From Escarpia spicata (lineage: Eukaryota > Annelida > Polychaeta > Sabellida > Siboglinidae): a stretch of DNA of 64,000 nucleotides. This document shows, piece after piece, positions 33,190-45,482 of this stretch (the first letter of the stretch is position 1; each line of letters begins with the position of its first letter). The stretch covers positions 32,936,981 through 33,000,980 of the forward strand of contig OZ023207.1 in the NCBI GenBank assembly GCA_963995525.1. Reading direction: 5' to 3'. Under the pieces are notes generated by a model. It was given only the letters and a program-made list of their open reading frames with translations, was not told where the DNA came from and did no database searches. Both the position numbers and the translations under genes were made by a program.

Positions 33190-35640
33190 TAAATCAAATC
33201 AAATTTATTTATACACCACATATCCCTACAAAGCAGATTCAGGGGTGTTTAAAACTAAAATATGATGTAAGAATACATTACGTTGTCGTTATAATATTAC
33301 AATACATGGGTTGCATATGCTAAAACAACTACATATTTCGATTATTATGTGGGCCATATATAACATTTAGATGTACATGTATGTATTTAAAAATACAATA
33401 CATTACGAAAACGCCTGATTAAAGAGAACTGTTTTCAGTTCTTTCCTAAAAGTCCAGAGTCACGTTGACTTCTTAGCTCTAATGGAAGACCGGAATGGGA
33501 CCTGCACATGAAAATGCGCGTCGGCCGTACCGTTCCAAATTAACAGTAGGAACAACCATGAGAAACTGGTCGGCTGAGCGAAGAGTACGCCAGGGAACAT
33601 ATGCACATATACGGTCGGCAAGGCACTGTGGAGTGTTTTTATACACAGCACCGTGCATCAAGGTCAACAGTTTAAATTGAATTCGCTGCGCCACAGGTAG
33701 CCAATGCAACTGTCGTAGTGCCGCCGTCATGCTGTGTTGGTCACGCCGACGTAAGCAGAGGACGACACGCGCAGCTGATCACTGGACCATCTCTAGTCGG
33801 TGCAAGAAGGTTCCAGTAATGCCGTACAGGGCCGCGTTTCCGAAGTCAAGTCGCGACGTGACTAGCGCGTGTATAAGCGACTTGCGCGCTGAAAGCGGGA
33901 GAGATGATCGTATTCGCGCTATGCCACGTAGTTGGGCGTAGGCATGCAGCCCGAGAGGTATGGCTAATGTGTGCGGCCATCGACATCGTGGAGTCGAGCT
34001 GTACTCCAAGGTCACGTATGTTGGCGGAAGTGCTGACGTTGCAACCGCAGACGTCGATGGGAAGAGGCAGTGGCTGTGGAACACGGTTGTTTGGTGCTGC
34101 AAACTGTATCGCCTCTGTCCTCGCCTCGTTCAAAAGCAGGTAGCGCGACGCTAGCCATGCTTTCATGTCAGTCACACCACGGGATATCCGGTCGGCGGCA
34201 GACGCAGAATCGTTTCGCGGAAAATCGACATAGAGTTTGGTGTCATCAGCGTAGATATGGTAGCGAACACCGTGCTTCTCGAATACGTCGGAAAGACCTG
34301 CACAGTATATAGAAAATAACAGACGGCCCAAAACACTGCCCTGTGGAACTCCATGTCATAGTCGGCTGTCGCAAGAAAGATGACCGTCAACGCTGACGCA
34401 CTGTGTTCGGTCGGCTAGGAAACAGGCGAGCCAGCAAAGTGCGTTGCTTCGCACGCCGATTCGGTCTAGTTCAGCGACAAGAATATCATGGTCGATCGTG
34501 TCGAACGCAGCGCTGAGGTCAAGTAGAACAAGTACTACATGCCTACAAACATCCAGTGGTCTTAACACATCGTCTTGGATACACAAAATAGTCTCAGGCG
34601 GAAGGCGCGCTGAAAAGGATCTCCGATGCCGTTGTGTTGCATATGCAAACGCAGTTGGGCAGAGACTTGGCGTTCAAGTAACTTGGATGCGTACGGAAGG
34701 TTCGAGATAGGTCGGTAGCTGGCGTAGTCGTCGGCGGGAAGACCGGAACGTTTAAGAGGCGTGATGACTGCGTGCTTCAGATGGTTCACACACTTTCGGC
34801 CAAGAAGATGGTTCGCAATACGAAACATAGCCCTGTTGTCGTTCGAGGCGGTTTCAATTTCTTTACAGTAGAACGCAGCTTTCATAGAGGTCAGTGTCCG
34901 GCAGTACTGATCACGTAACTCAGTATAGGAAAGACTGTGGTCGTTGGTTCTGCTACGTCGCCACGTGCGCTCACGCAGACGGACCTGACGTTTCAGCTCG
35001 TCCAGTTGCCGACACCACCACGGAGTATGTGGTCGTTCAGTAAGCGTATGCTGCACAAGTGGTGCGTGAAGATTGATCAGACAGGACAGCTCCGAATAGT
35101 ACTGATCGTACAAGCCGCCTACGTCACAGACAGGTTGAGTAACGAAATCGCACCCACATAGGTCTTTCGTGAAGTTGGTGTTGTTTATCGCAGCGTATCG
35201 ACAGTATTCTACCTTCTTGTGTGGCGGGCGGGGCTTTGTGGTGGCGAGGTCACAAAGAACGGCAAAGTGATCTGTGACTAGATCGTCGACGGATACCCGC
35301 GTAACAGGCGATGAAGAAGAAGCGGTAATGATGACGTCAAGCACATCACCCCGGTTGTGCGTCGCGTCGGTGACGTTCTGTCTCAGGTTGGCGTCTGAGA
35401 GAATATCATGTAAAGCTCGTGCGTGCGCATCGTTATTGTCGCCGTATCGCACGTTGAATTCGCCGAGGATAATGATCCCGCTGTTTGTGGACACCCCCAC
35501 GACAGCCACGGTGGGTGGGCCGATGAAGAGCAACCTCTGCACTGCACGCAGCAGTCCACGCAGCATTGTTCAAACGAGTGCACCTGTTGAATTGCAGACC
35601 ACGCAGGAACTGTCTTTCATAGGCCGTCATTCCTGAAGTG
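33190..35640 (-). mobile_element. CR1/L2-type LINE, 5'-truncated, frameshifted
   Basis: On the minus strand, the end of an apurinic endonuclease domain (IIILGEFNVRYGDNN, VTDHFAVLCDL) is followed by reverse transcriptase motifs YRPISNLPYASKLLE, VLLDLSAAFDTIDHD, RLLFSIYCAGL and YHIYADDTKLYV, spread over three frames. The C-terminal LHWLPVAQRIQFKLLTL (about 33680-33710) is typical of the CR1/L2 group. The 3' end at about 33190-33212 reads AAATCAAATCAAATTT on the plus strand, matching the short TTTGATTTGATTT tail of these LINEs. The N-terminal endonuclease is missing. Frame changes between the 35566-34562, 34586-34356 and 34331-33846 segments show it is inactive. It is more GC-rich than its flanks. 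Confidence 0.85.
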
Positions 35641-35904
35641 TAATGTCACGCTTGACCAACAGCAATGTTTGTGTTGTTGTTCCACACAGGTGCAATCCAC
35701 CGAACTAATAATAATCACTAAAATACTAAACACTATAAAATAACCAGTAAAATTGCTTAGTCCAGGATCGCCTAGACTCTTTTATAAAACAACCGCAAAA
35801 CTGCACTGCGATCTCCTCGTTAAAACAGGTAAAATACAAAATAGGCACGGAGCTTACAACGGTGCAGCCATATGCAGGCGCGACCAAATACATAACTCAA
35901 TTAA

Positions 35905-36205
35905 AGTTTGTTCTACACAATTGACTTTCGTTCTATGTCCATTATGTACATCTAACGTTCGTTCTTCACAACTGACGTTTGTTTTAAACAAGTACGTTCA
36001 TAATAGACAACTGCCGTTCGTTCTACACGATTGACGTTCGTTATACACAACTGCTCGTGCTGCACAACTAACGTTTATTCTACGCAAGTAATGTTCGTTG
36101 TGCACAACTGATGTTCGTGCTGCACAACTAACGTCCATTTTTATCAAGTAATGTTCGTTATGACAACTAATGTTCGTGCTGCACAACTAACGTTCATTCC
36201 ACGCC
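35905..36205 (+). repeat. Degenerate ~20-bp tandem repeat (CAACTgACGTTCGTTcTAca)
   Basis: Variants of ACAACTGACGTTCGT recur about a dozen times, and the right half is organised in ~57-bp blocks (GTGCTGCACAACTAACGTYC). No coding evidence. Confidence 0.75.
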
Positions 36206-36476
36206 ATCCTCGACAGAAGCACGTTGGTCAAGCGTATTTTAGAGTGGACAGTAACAAATAGAAAGCACTCCCACTCAGCTACGGACACATTCACTTAGAC
36301 ACGTATAATCTCGTTAATGGAATAGCCTATTAAGTGTTCGCGTGTACTTTTGGTTTTCGTCTTGGGGAATTACTCAGCGCGCATATAGAGCTTTTAATCT
36401 ATTAAACCTATCTCGCGTCGACCGGTTTGGAATCATTTCACAGATGTAGGTAGTACGCAATGGTCAACGTGTATTG

Positions 36477-36620
36477 TGATAATAACCTTGCACCATCGGA
36501 CTCCCTCGATACTGGGATCACTGTCATAATAACCTTGCACCATCGGTCTCCCTTGATACTTGGACCACTGTGTTAATAATCTTGCACCACCAGATTCCCT
36601 CGATAGTGGGATCACTAACA
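36477..36620 (+). repeat. ~50-bp tandem repeat, three copies
   Basis: AATAACCTTGCACCATCGG, CTCCCTCGATACTGGGATCA and close variants repeat three times. Confidence 0.8.
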
Positions 36621-37455
36621 GTTTTATGAGGTCACACGACCGATTTTGCTCTTTAAAATCTATTTTGCTCCTTAATAGTGACCTTTCATAACGACAACGG
36701 TCAGCACCAGGAGGCGCACCGGGACATTAGCTGGATGTGTCACGGAAATAATCTCCCTGGTGTTCGGATTTTGCATTTTGAAAAAGCTCCTAAATAAAAA
36801 ACGGATTCGGTTTAATGATTGGTTTAAAGGGAATAAAAACATATATGGCTTGAATTCATGTTATATTACATCTTGCTATCTATTTCCAAGTCCACCAAGC
36901 CAACAAAAATAAAAAATTCAATGAACTAGAAATTCCACATTTTATGCTGTGCATCCGGACATTTTCGAATATGCATATTTTTGGCGCGCTTTTCGGGATG
37001 CCGAGATGTGACGTCACATATGACTCCTAGTCGCATCAGGCCGACCCTGTCCATGCATTCAGAGCATGTTTACAAGGACGGGTCGAAACGAGCGTCAAAA
37101 TTAGTTATTGTGCGATCTTCCGATGTAATACAAACATTAGTCATCACAGAGGAACATGCAGTTATCTTACGGTTCCACGTTAATCCAATTTTATTCAAAA
37201 CAATAAATGCGAATGGGCCTACAAGTCGACTAGGTTTCGCCGAGCTTGGGCTCGTTTTTAGAATAATTATATCGGATGCAACCAACGGGAGATAATCTAC
37301 ACCAATAAACATACATAACAAACATATATTGTATCCAGCTACAGAAAGTAACGTGTATAAGTGTATAATCTTATAATATCACTAGAATATCGATGTATGA
37401 AGGAGGAGTTATACAACTTATCATAACAACTTAAATCAGTCAGCGAATTTCAGTC

Positions 37456-37539
37456 GGTCCTGATAGCTCAGATGGTTAAGGCGTTGGTTTGTTGGCATTT
37501 ATTTTGTAATTGGGCGACGCCGGTTCAATCCCGACACCA
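37456..37539 (+). other. tRNA-like sequence in left palindrome arm
   Basis: TGATAGCTCAGATGG has an A-box pattern and CCGGTTCAATCCC a B-box pattern, ~84 nt in total. The acceptor ends (GGTCCTG and CGACACCA) do not pair and the anticodon stem is not intact, so it is a tRNA-derived head, not a usable tRNA. Confidence 0.6.
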
Positions 37540-37762
37540 AACTATTGATTTTCTTTACACTTTTTTTGTTTATGTTTTCACCAAGTAATTGTTTATGTTT
37601 TCACCAAGTAATATAAACCAAATCACTATTTGTAAATGTACTATTTATTTTTGTAGTAATTATTTATTCGCCACAAAAATGAAAACATGGGAATTATATA
37701 ACGATGTTTCTAAATTTTATTTATCCAAAAAAATGTAATGTAATGGATACATATTTTAGTAA

Positions 37763-37765
<3 letters not shown>

Positions 37766-37847
<82 letters not shown>
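37766..37847. repeat. (TA)n microsatellite at the palindrome axis
   Basis: An uninterrupted TA run of about 40 units between the two arms. Confidence 0.95.
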
Positions 37848-37852
<5 letters not shown>

Positions 37853-38082
37853 TGTACGATAATATATTGTAATTATATATGTGAAAACAAATGGTGATCT
37901 GTCTGGATAAATACAATTTAGAAACATTGTTATATATAATGACCATATTAATTTTTTTTGTGGCGAATTAGTAGTTACTACAAAACTATTTACAAACAGT
38001 GCATCATAGTATACAAAGTGATTTGGTTTTTATTACTTGGTGAAAACACACACCAAAAAAGTGTCAATAAAAAACAACGATT

Positions 38083-38166
38083 TGGAGTTGGGATTGAACC
38101 GGCGTCGCCCGATTGAAAAACAGATGTCTAGCAACCAACGCCTTTACCAACTGAGCTAGCAGGTCC
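38083..38166 (-). other. tRNA-like sequence in right palindrome arm
   Basis: Read on the minus strand it begins GGACCTGCTAGCTCAGTTGG and ends CCGGTTCAATCCCAACTCC. It has a better A-box than the left copy but the same incomplete cloverleaf. Confidence 0.6.
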
Positions 38167-38748
38167 GACAGAAATTGGCTGACTGATTTAATTTGTTATG
38201 ATAAATTGTACAACTCCTCCTTCATACATCGATATTCTAGTGATATTATGAGATTATACACGTTACTTTATGTAGCTGGATATGATATATGTTTGCTATG
38301 TATATATATTGGTGTACATTATCTCCCGTTGGTTGCATTCGATATCATTATTCTAAAAACGAGCCCAAGCTCGGCGATACCTAGTCGACTTGTAGGCTCG
38401 GAATATTGCACAATAACTCATTCTGACGCTCGTTACGACCCAAAAACTATCCTAGTGAACATGCTCTGAATGCATAGAAAGGGTCGGCCTGTTGCGAGTG
38501 TGAGTCATATGTGACGTTACGATACCATGTGAACGCCTAGCTCATTATTTTGTTTCCACGGGAATTGCTACACAGACGGGTTTAAAATCGAATTTATGCT
38601 ACAAATGTATTGTTCTGTATTTTTTGTAATGTTCTCGAATGTTACATACAATGTTAAACTTTGTGTACACATGGTAAACGGATTTTAGCTAATGCCTTGT
38701 TTTTATTTCCTTTAATTAATGATGGGTTTAATTATGTGTTTTCTCACA

Positions 38749-39500
38749 CTCACTCAGCTCACTAAGGTCGTGTTGCCTGCCTTCATCCGGTCCCTACTCA
38801 CTCAGCTCACTAAGGTCGTGTTGCCTGCCTTCATTCAGTCCCTACTCACTCAGCTCACTAAGGTCGTGTTGCCTGCCTTCATTCGGTCCCTACTCACTCA
38901 GCTCACTAAGGTCGTGTTGCCTGCCTTCATTCGGTCCCTAGTCACTCAGCTCACTAAGGTCGTGTTGCCTACCTTCATTCGGTCCCTACTCACTCAGCTC
39001 ACTAAGGTCGTGTTGCCTGCTTTCATTCGGTCCCTACTCACTCAGCTCACTAAGGTCGTGTTGCCTGCCTTCATTCGGTCCCTACTCACTCAGCTCACTA
39101 AGGTCGTGTTGCCTGCCTTCATTCGGTCCCTAGTCACACAGCTCACTAAGGTCGTGTTGCCTGCCTTCATTCGGTCCCTACTCACTCAGCTCACCAAGGT
39201 CGTGTTGCCTGCCTTCATTCGGTCCCTACTCACTCAGCTCACTAAGGTCGTGTTGCCTGCCTTCATTCGGTCCCTACTCACTCAGCTCACTAAGGTCGTG
39301 TTGCCTGCCTTTATTCGGTCCCTACTCACTCAGCTCACTATGGTCGTGTTGCCTGCTTTCATTCGGTCCCTACTCACTCAGCTCACTAAGGTCGTGTTGC
39401 CTGCCTTCATTCGGTCCCTACTCACTCAGCTCACTAAGGTCGTGTTGCCTGCCTTCATTCGGTCCCTACTCACTCAGCTCACTAAGGTCGTGTTGCCTGC
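38749..39500 (+). repeat. 48-bp minisatellite, ~15.7 copies, open in one frame
   Basis: The unit starts CTCACTCAGCTCACTAAGGT and ends TTCATTCGGTCCCTA. Being a multiple of three, it keeps one plus frame open (38719-39537, 272 residues) as a 16-residue repeat, LTQLTKVVLPAFIRSL. Copies differ by single substitutions, both silent (ACC/ACT, TTT/TTC) and replacing (R to Q, A to T, K to M, L to V). There is no signal peptide, splice support or known domain, so I treat it as a satellite rather than a gene. Confidence 0.9.
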
Positions 39501-39539
39501 AATCATCGTCTCAGTTACCGAAGCATTATCCACATGACA

Positions 39540-39790
39540 ATTTAAGATGCTTGGTCTATAATGTAAATACCAGGATGGTCTTAATTTGAACCTCTCCGTC
39601 ACCATTGGTAAAGTGTACATTGCAAAGGTTGATGACTGGTGATTGCACAATAAGAGCACAACTACAACATATGTCGTTTAATTAGTATTGTAATTTTATA
39701 ATTATAGTACAAAAAAACATGGCCGATATTACGCATTATGTATAGTTGTTCTGCTACTGTAATCACATTTAACATTTATCTGTATAATGA
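39540..39790. other. Spacer, nothing recognised
   Basis: Ordinary AT-rich sequence between the minisatellite and the GT-rich tract. Confidence 0.4.
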
Positions 39791-39795
39791 GTAGA

Positions 39796-39970
39796 TGTGT
39801 GTGTGTGTGTGTGTGCGCGCGCGCGTGCGAATGCGCGTGTGTGTGCGTGTGCGTGTGCGTGTGCGTGTGCGTGTGCGTGTGCATGTATGTGTGTGTGTGT
39901 GCGCGCGCGCGTGCGTGCATGTGTGCGTGAGTGAGCGCGTGTGTGTGTCTGTGTCTGTGTGTCTCTGTAT
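39796..39970 (+). repeat. (GT)n/(GC)n/(GTGTGC)n compound microsatellite
   Basis: GT runs alternate with GCGCGC runs and GTGTGC hexamers. Alternating purine-pyrimidine throughout. Confidence 0.95.
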
Positions 39971-41560
39971 ATATGCGTGCATGCGTGCGTGCTTGCGGAC
40001 GTATTGGGCGAAATGTAATGTCAACATCATTTGTTCACCGCTGTAGCGACTTTGGCGGTGACGGCGTCTGTCTGACCTGAGAGTGCAGCTTAGACTGACT
40101 GGAATTTATGTCACTTCTTCCGCGCCACTGTCTGTTGTCGCGACGAATGTCAGATAAATCGAAATGCTCGCATTCAATTTCTTTTGCGGTTGTGTTATGA
40201 AACATGCTTCTACACGTTCTTTCTGTTGTAACAGAACTGTGTACGATCGCACAGAACAGGTTTTCGTTTCTGTTGTAGCGTGCTGCCCGTTTGGTACATA
40301 ATACACATATGACGAAATAAAGTGTTTACGTGATTTTGAAGAAGACATCGTTCCATCGTGTTTTCTTAGCCAAATGTGCAGCATCAATGCCCGTTTCAAA
40401 TAATTACCTAAGTGATTGCATATGTACACTTTATTCTAACAATTACCACAGTCAACGTAAAAGGATTGCTAACACAAATTACGTTAGAAGCAACGCTTAC
40501 TTCTGGCTTTTGGGCGCCTACGTCTTGCTCGGGAATACTCTCGGCCCATGACAATGGCAATCTCATTTCGGACAACGACGATATTTGCGGTACACTGCAG
40601 ATGGGTTATGTTATTGGACTGACGTAAATGTTTGTGAAACGTCCGGTGCTCAAAGCGCTTCCGCAATGGAGAGTCAGCGAAATGTAGAACCAGCGATTTA
40701 TATTGTGACGAGCGACGACATATTGATAGATCCGTCGTAAAGAACAACTTCCACAGGACAAATCGGGCTCATATCACGCATAACATCATCGACCTTTTTT
40801 CACTTTCCGCAAATCGGCTTAAAGTAGCAATAAATCTGCGTAACTTACACTTCTGGAAATTATCATTAAATAGCTGCGGTGATATTTCAACACCATCAAT
40901 AGAGCAGTTTAATTAATTTAGCAAAATCTGTATGTGAGGTGACATCTGGACTTTGAAGAGGAGATCAGGACGAATGCCATTAATGTACGGCGAAAACAAC
41001 GCACGAAATGAGTATCCGGATTATCTCGCAATAAGATGGAGTAAAAGCTACGTCCATTTAGTTACCGTGCAACCTCCACTAAGATAATTAACACGGCGTG
41101 GATGCATTTACTCGCAACGGAATGTGCAGAATACAAAAACGATGAAAAATAGTCTTATCCAAATTAAAAAAAGTACGACATTTTATTTACCTACCGTTAT
41201 TCACTAACAATTGTATTTGTATGTTAATAAACTAATCCGCTTTATACTTCGAACATCATTATTCAGAACTGTCTGCATGTCAATTAACTAAAATTAATCA
41301 AGTATTGCTGTTGTAATTAATTTATCATATTTATATTACATCTAACTAAACCGCGTGTATAGAACGAGTGCGCGCATTGATAAGTTAAATGTTCCAATAA
41401 ATGTAAACACACTATAATGTAATCGCTCTAAGTCTGTAAGCAAATGTGTCCGTGGTGGAGTGTCAGCGATTTCTATTTGTTAATATCAACTCTAAAATGT
41501 CGACGGTGGCGTGGAAAGAACGTTAGATGTGCAGCACGAATTGTAGTTGATAAACACACG
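39971..41560. other. Sequence without a recognised gene
   Basis: The small ORFs on both strands (for example 40106-40429 minus) show no domain. No strong repeats. Confidence 0.35.
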
Positions 41561-41626
41561 CAAACGCGCACACGCACATGCAAACTCGCACACGCACACG
41601 CACGCACGCACGCACGCACGCACACC

Positions 41627-41722
<96 letters not shown>
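41561..41722 (+). repeat. (CA)n microsatellite with CACG-rich lead
   Basis: ACACGCACG-type units pass into an uninterrupted CA run of about 86 bp (41637-41722). Confidence 0.95.
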
Positions 41723-41725
<3 letters not shown>

Positions 41726-42281
41726 GCTCAGGTGACACTCTGCGTACACATGCGTCGAAGAGTGCCGCTGTTGACGCACTGTGACGATAGCAAGCCCTGC
41801 GTGCGACACATTTGATCCGACCGCGCGAAGACAACAGACGGACACGTAACTATCATTTCAGCCAATATCAGCGTCTCGGCAAATGCTGTAGGATATCTGT
41901 TGTCGCGGCGGTGGTCGTGACAACGCACACACGGCTCGCTCTCGTCAATATTGCTCCCGTAGTGCTTGGTGCTGCACCTCGGCAAAGGTTGCGCGGACTT
42001 GGTGTGGTTCGTACAAAACACAGGTAAGACGACGCTTCAGTCTCGACAGATACCTAAGCTGTTCGTTTAAGGTACGTGTTATAGTGTATACTTCCCGTGG
42101 GTGACAGTGTTGGACAGCCGATAGAAGTGTGGTGGATTAAAGAGATGTAGGGCAAATGTTCGCTGTCAGCGATTGCTTGTAATAGAGAACGCTATATCGG
42201 AAATTGTCGTCACAGTTATTGGCTGAGCAATGTTTAGGTGGGAGGTCCGATGCAACTTTCTTCACTCGGTCTGCATTCTCT

Positions 42282-42405
42282 GTGGTATCTCTGTGGTATC
42301 TCTGTGGTATCTCTGTGGTATCTATCTGGTATCTCTCTGGTATCTATCTGGTATCTCTCTGCTATCTCTCTGGTATATCTCTGCTATCTATCTGGTATCT
42401 GTCTG
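42282..42405 (+). repeat. ~10-bp tandem repeat (TCTGTGGTAT / CTATCTGGTAT)
   Basis: About twelve 10-11-bp units. The first four are TCTGTGGTATC, later ones CTCTGGTATCT and CTCTGCTATCT, showing a gradient of variants. Confidence 0.9.
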
Positions 42406-42552
42406 CGGCGCTTTGTCGCGCAGCCTTTTTTGATGTCCTTTTATTGCGTAACGTTCACTGTGTCTAGCTGTAGCGACGCTTCTGCCTCCGCACTATTTGT
42501 GTCACTTTCTTATGATTATTCCCAGCCATCTATCTTCGTGCTCGTGCCCACA

Positions 42553-42692
<140 letters not shown>

Positions 42693-43183
42693 ATCCCCCT
42701 CTTCTAAAAAGGACTCGGTTTCATCACTTTGTTGTTGTATTGACAATTTGGAATCAGTCTATCTCATTCTTGCCTCTGTTCCATTCTTGCCTGAAGAATG
42801 ATATGAGTGAATAACCCTCGCAAAGTAATAATAAACTGGATAAGTATTTTTCCAGAATGATGTACCTTTTTACATATGTAACTACCATTTTCTTTTAATG
42901 ACATTCGACAGCTTTCACTTGTCTTCGTCACAACAAAGTAGAATTGATGTGAAATACGTAAACAGTGCGTGCGTGCGTGTGTGTATGTCTGCGTGCTGTT
43001 TGAGAACACTGATGAGCTGAAGGCAACTGATTTAAATTGTGTGTATTATTTGCAAAACATATTGCTAGCAGCTATATTGTTAATTGTACATTTAATGTTA
43101 TTGACGTATGCTGTATCACTTGTTTGTGAATTGCGTAAACTTTTTGTGCATTGTATTATTTTTTGTAGTAATTTATTCTTTGA

Positions 43184-43187
<4 letters not shown>

Positions 43188-43215
<28 letters not shown>

Positions 43216-43270
43216 TGTGTGTGCTGCTGCTGGTGGTGGTGGTGGTGGTGGTGGTGGTGGTGGTGGTGGT

Positions 43271-43313
<43 letters not shown>

Positions 43314-43326
43314 CGCGCGCGTGTGA
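43188..43326 (+). repeat. Compound (GA)n - (TGG)n - (TG)n microsatellite
   Basis: GA units at about 43190-43216, TGG units at about 43230-43271, then TG units ending in CGCGCGCGTGTG. Confidence 0.95.
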
Positions 43327-43439
43327 TAGTGGTAGATATATGTTTATTTGGGCATTCTATCATACTGGCGTTTGCTCGATGATGGAACGAGTTATGATAC
43401 GTATACAATACCGGAAAGGATTTTGGGATTTGCATAGCA

Positions 43440-43827
<388 letters not shown>

Positions 43828-44574
43828 ATGGTGGAGTTGTATCGAGGACACTCCTGGTGCAAACAATTCGGGAAGAGCAAGCGAACATCGTTTCGCTAAA
43901 GAAAGACGTGGAGCTGAATCCTGAGATGACCCTCACGAAACAAGGGACTGATGTTAGGAGATACACGGTTGGAGCCGACATAGCCCGGCGCTAGTACACA
44001 GAGCCGACACGAGTGAGTGGGTGAGAGCAACGACTTGTAGTGATTCAACCTAGGCCAGGCTTTATAATCCTGCTTCATGTCGAATCCAACACCGTTTCCG
44101 TCGATGCACGTCGCTCGGTATTATAAATTAACATTTACCATTATGCTTGCGGCAGCGCTGGATGCTGGCGTTGTATTTGTGGCCTATATTAATATTGCCG
44201 TGTAAGGCGAGTTGACGATGAGCATCTACGCAGTTGATGTTTTTCTTTTCGTCTCCTTTGTGTCCGGGTGTGACGTCACCGTGGTTCTCGATGTGTGTTC
44301 TCCTGTTCCAGTCATCCCACAATATCACGGTCTCTTTCTCCCCTCCCGTCTCGTTTCCCTTCACACAATTTTCCCATATCAGTCGCAATTTCTCTCTTCT
44401 CTGTCTATCCTCGACGCTAATATGGAAAACATGCCGTGCTAAAATATTTAGCTAGCCAGATCATATATTTCACTATTTACGGCAAAGGCTATGTTACAGT
44501 TGTGTAGACGCTTCCAAACAGTCCCTGTCTCAACTCGAACATTAAGTTCGGTGACGTTTGACGGCTTTGTAGAA

Positions 44575-44576
<2 letters not shown>
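43828..44576. other. Sequence between microsatellites, no gene recognised
   Basis: The ORFs at 44128-44455 on both strands overlap one another and lack recognisable domains. Confidence 0.35.
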
Positions 44577-44654
<78 letters not shown>

Positions 44655-45010
44655 GAACGTATGTTTACGTTTGTACGTGTTGACGATATGTACGCATGTA
44701 TGTAATATGTATGTGTATATGCTGATGTATGTATGAATATATGTATGTATGTATGTATGTGTGTATGTATGTATGTATGTATGTATGTATTTATGTATGT
44801 ATGTATGTATGTATGTACGTATGTATGTATGTACGTACGTATGTACGTATGCACGTATGTTCGTATGCACGTATGCACTTATCTACGTACGTACGTACGT
44901 ACGTATGCATGTGTGTATTTATGTATGTATGTATGTATGCACAGTGTATGTATGCACAGTGCAAGTATATATGCATGCATGCATGTTTGTACGTACATGC
45001 GCATGTACAC
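44577..45010 (+). repeat. (TG)n then (ATGT)n/(ACGT)n microsatellites
   Basis: TG run at 44577-44652. ATGT-type tetramers with ACGT variants from about 44740 to 44940, then GCATGCAT variants. Confidence 0.95.
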
Positions 45011-45014
45011 ATGT

Positions 45015-45180
45015 ACGCAGGTACGCAGGTACGCAGGTACGCAGGTACGCAGGTACGCAGGTATGTGTGCATGTGTGCATGTGTGCATGTGTGCATGTGT
45101 GCAGGTGTGCAGGTGTGCAGGTGTGCAGGTGTGCAGGTGTGCAGGTGTGCAGGTGTGCAGGTGTGCAGGTGTGCAGGTAT
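45015..45180 (+). repeat. 8-bp tandem repeat with three successive variants
   Basis: ACGCAGGT repeats about six times, then TGTGCATG about five times, then TGTGCAGG about ten times, each block nearly homogeneous. Confidence 0.9.
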
Positions 45181-45482
45181 GCATGCATGTATTTGTGTAT
45201 ACTTGTGCGCTATGTGCTTATATAGGTATGTGTGCGTATGTTTGAGTATGTGTGTGCATGTGAGAGTGATACCGACATACCAGCACACCAGCATAACATT
45301 ACCACAAATTAGTCCGAGAAAATGCTCGGAACCTCTGTACAGCGAGGCTGCTGTTGCAGAGAGCGTGCGTGCAGAAGCCGACGACGGGTTATTGGCATAG
45401 GTGAGATGACGTCCTAAGTGCTTCATTGCACTTAATGAAGTCAGACACTAATAGGCAACAGTTTAATCTGGTCGCGATCTCG

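Larger units (their letters stand above)
37010..38521. repeat. ~1.5 kb palindromic element with (TA)n centre
   Basis: Left arm about 37010-37765 and right arm about 37850-38521 are inverse copies. Shared blocks are ACGTCACATATGACT, GCATTCAGAGCATGTT, GTCGACTAGG, CAACCAACGGGAGATAAT, GATGTATGAAGGAGGAGTT, GGGCGACGCCGGTTCAATCC and TTTTCACCAAGTAAT. A (TA)n tract of about 80 bp sits at the axis. Each arm has private small deletions: the right arm lacks about 100 bp around 37110-37215. No coding capacity is evident. Confidence 0.85.

Noticed and set aside
37456..37539. Functional tRNA gene
   Set aside because: A- and B-box motifs are present, but the acceptor and anticodon stems do not pair.
38719..39537. 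272-codon ORF as a genuine repetitive protein gene
   Set aside because: The open frame follows from a 48-bp unit length. There are no splice sites, signal peptide or recognised domain, so it is kept as a satellite with a finding.
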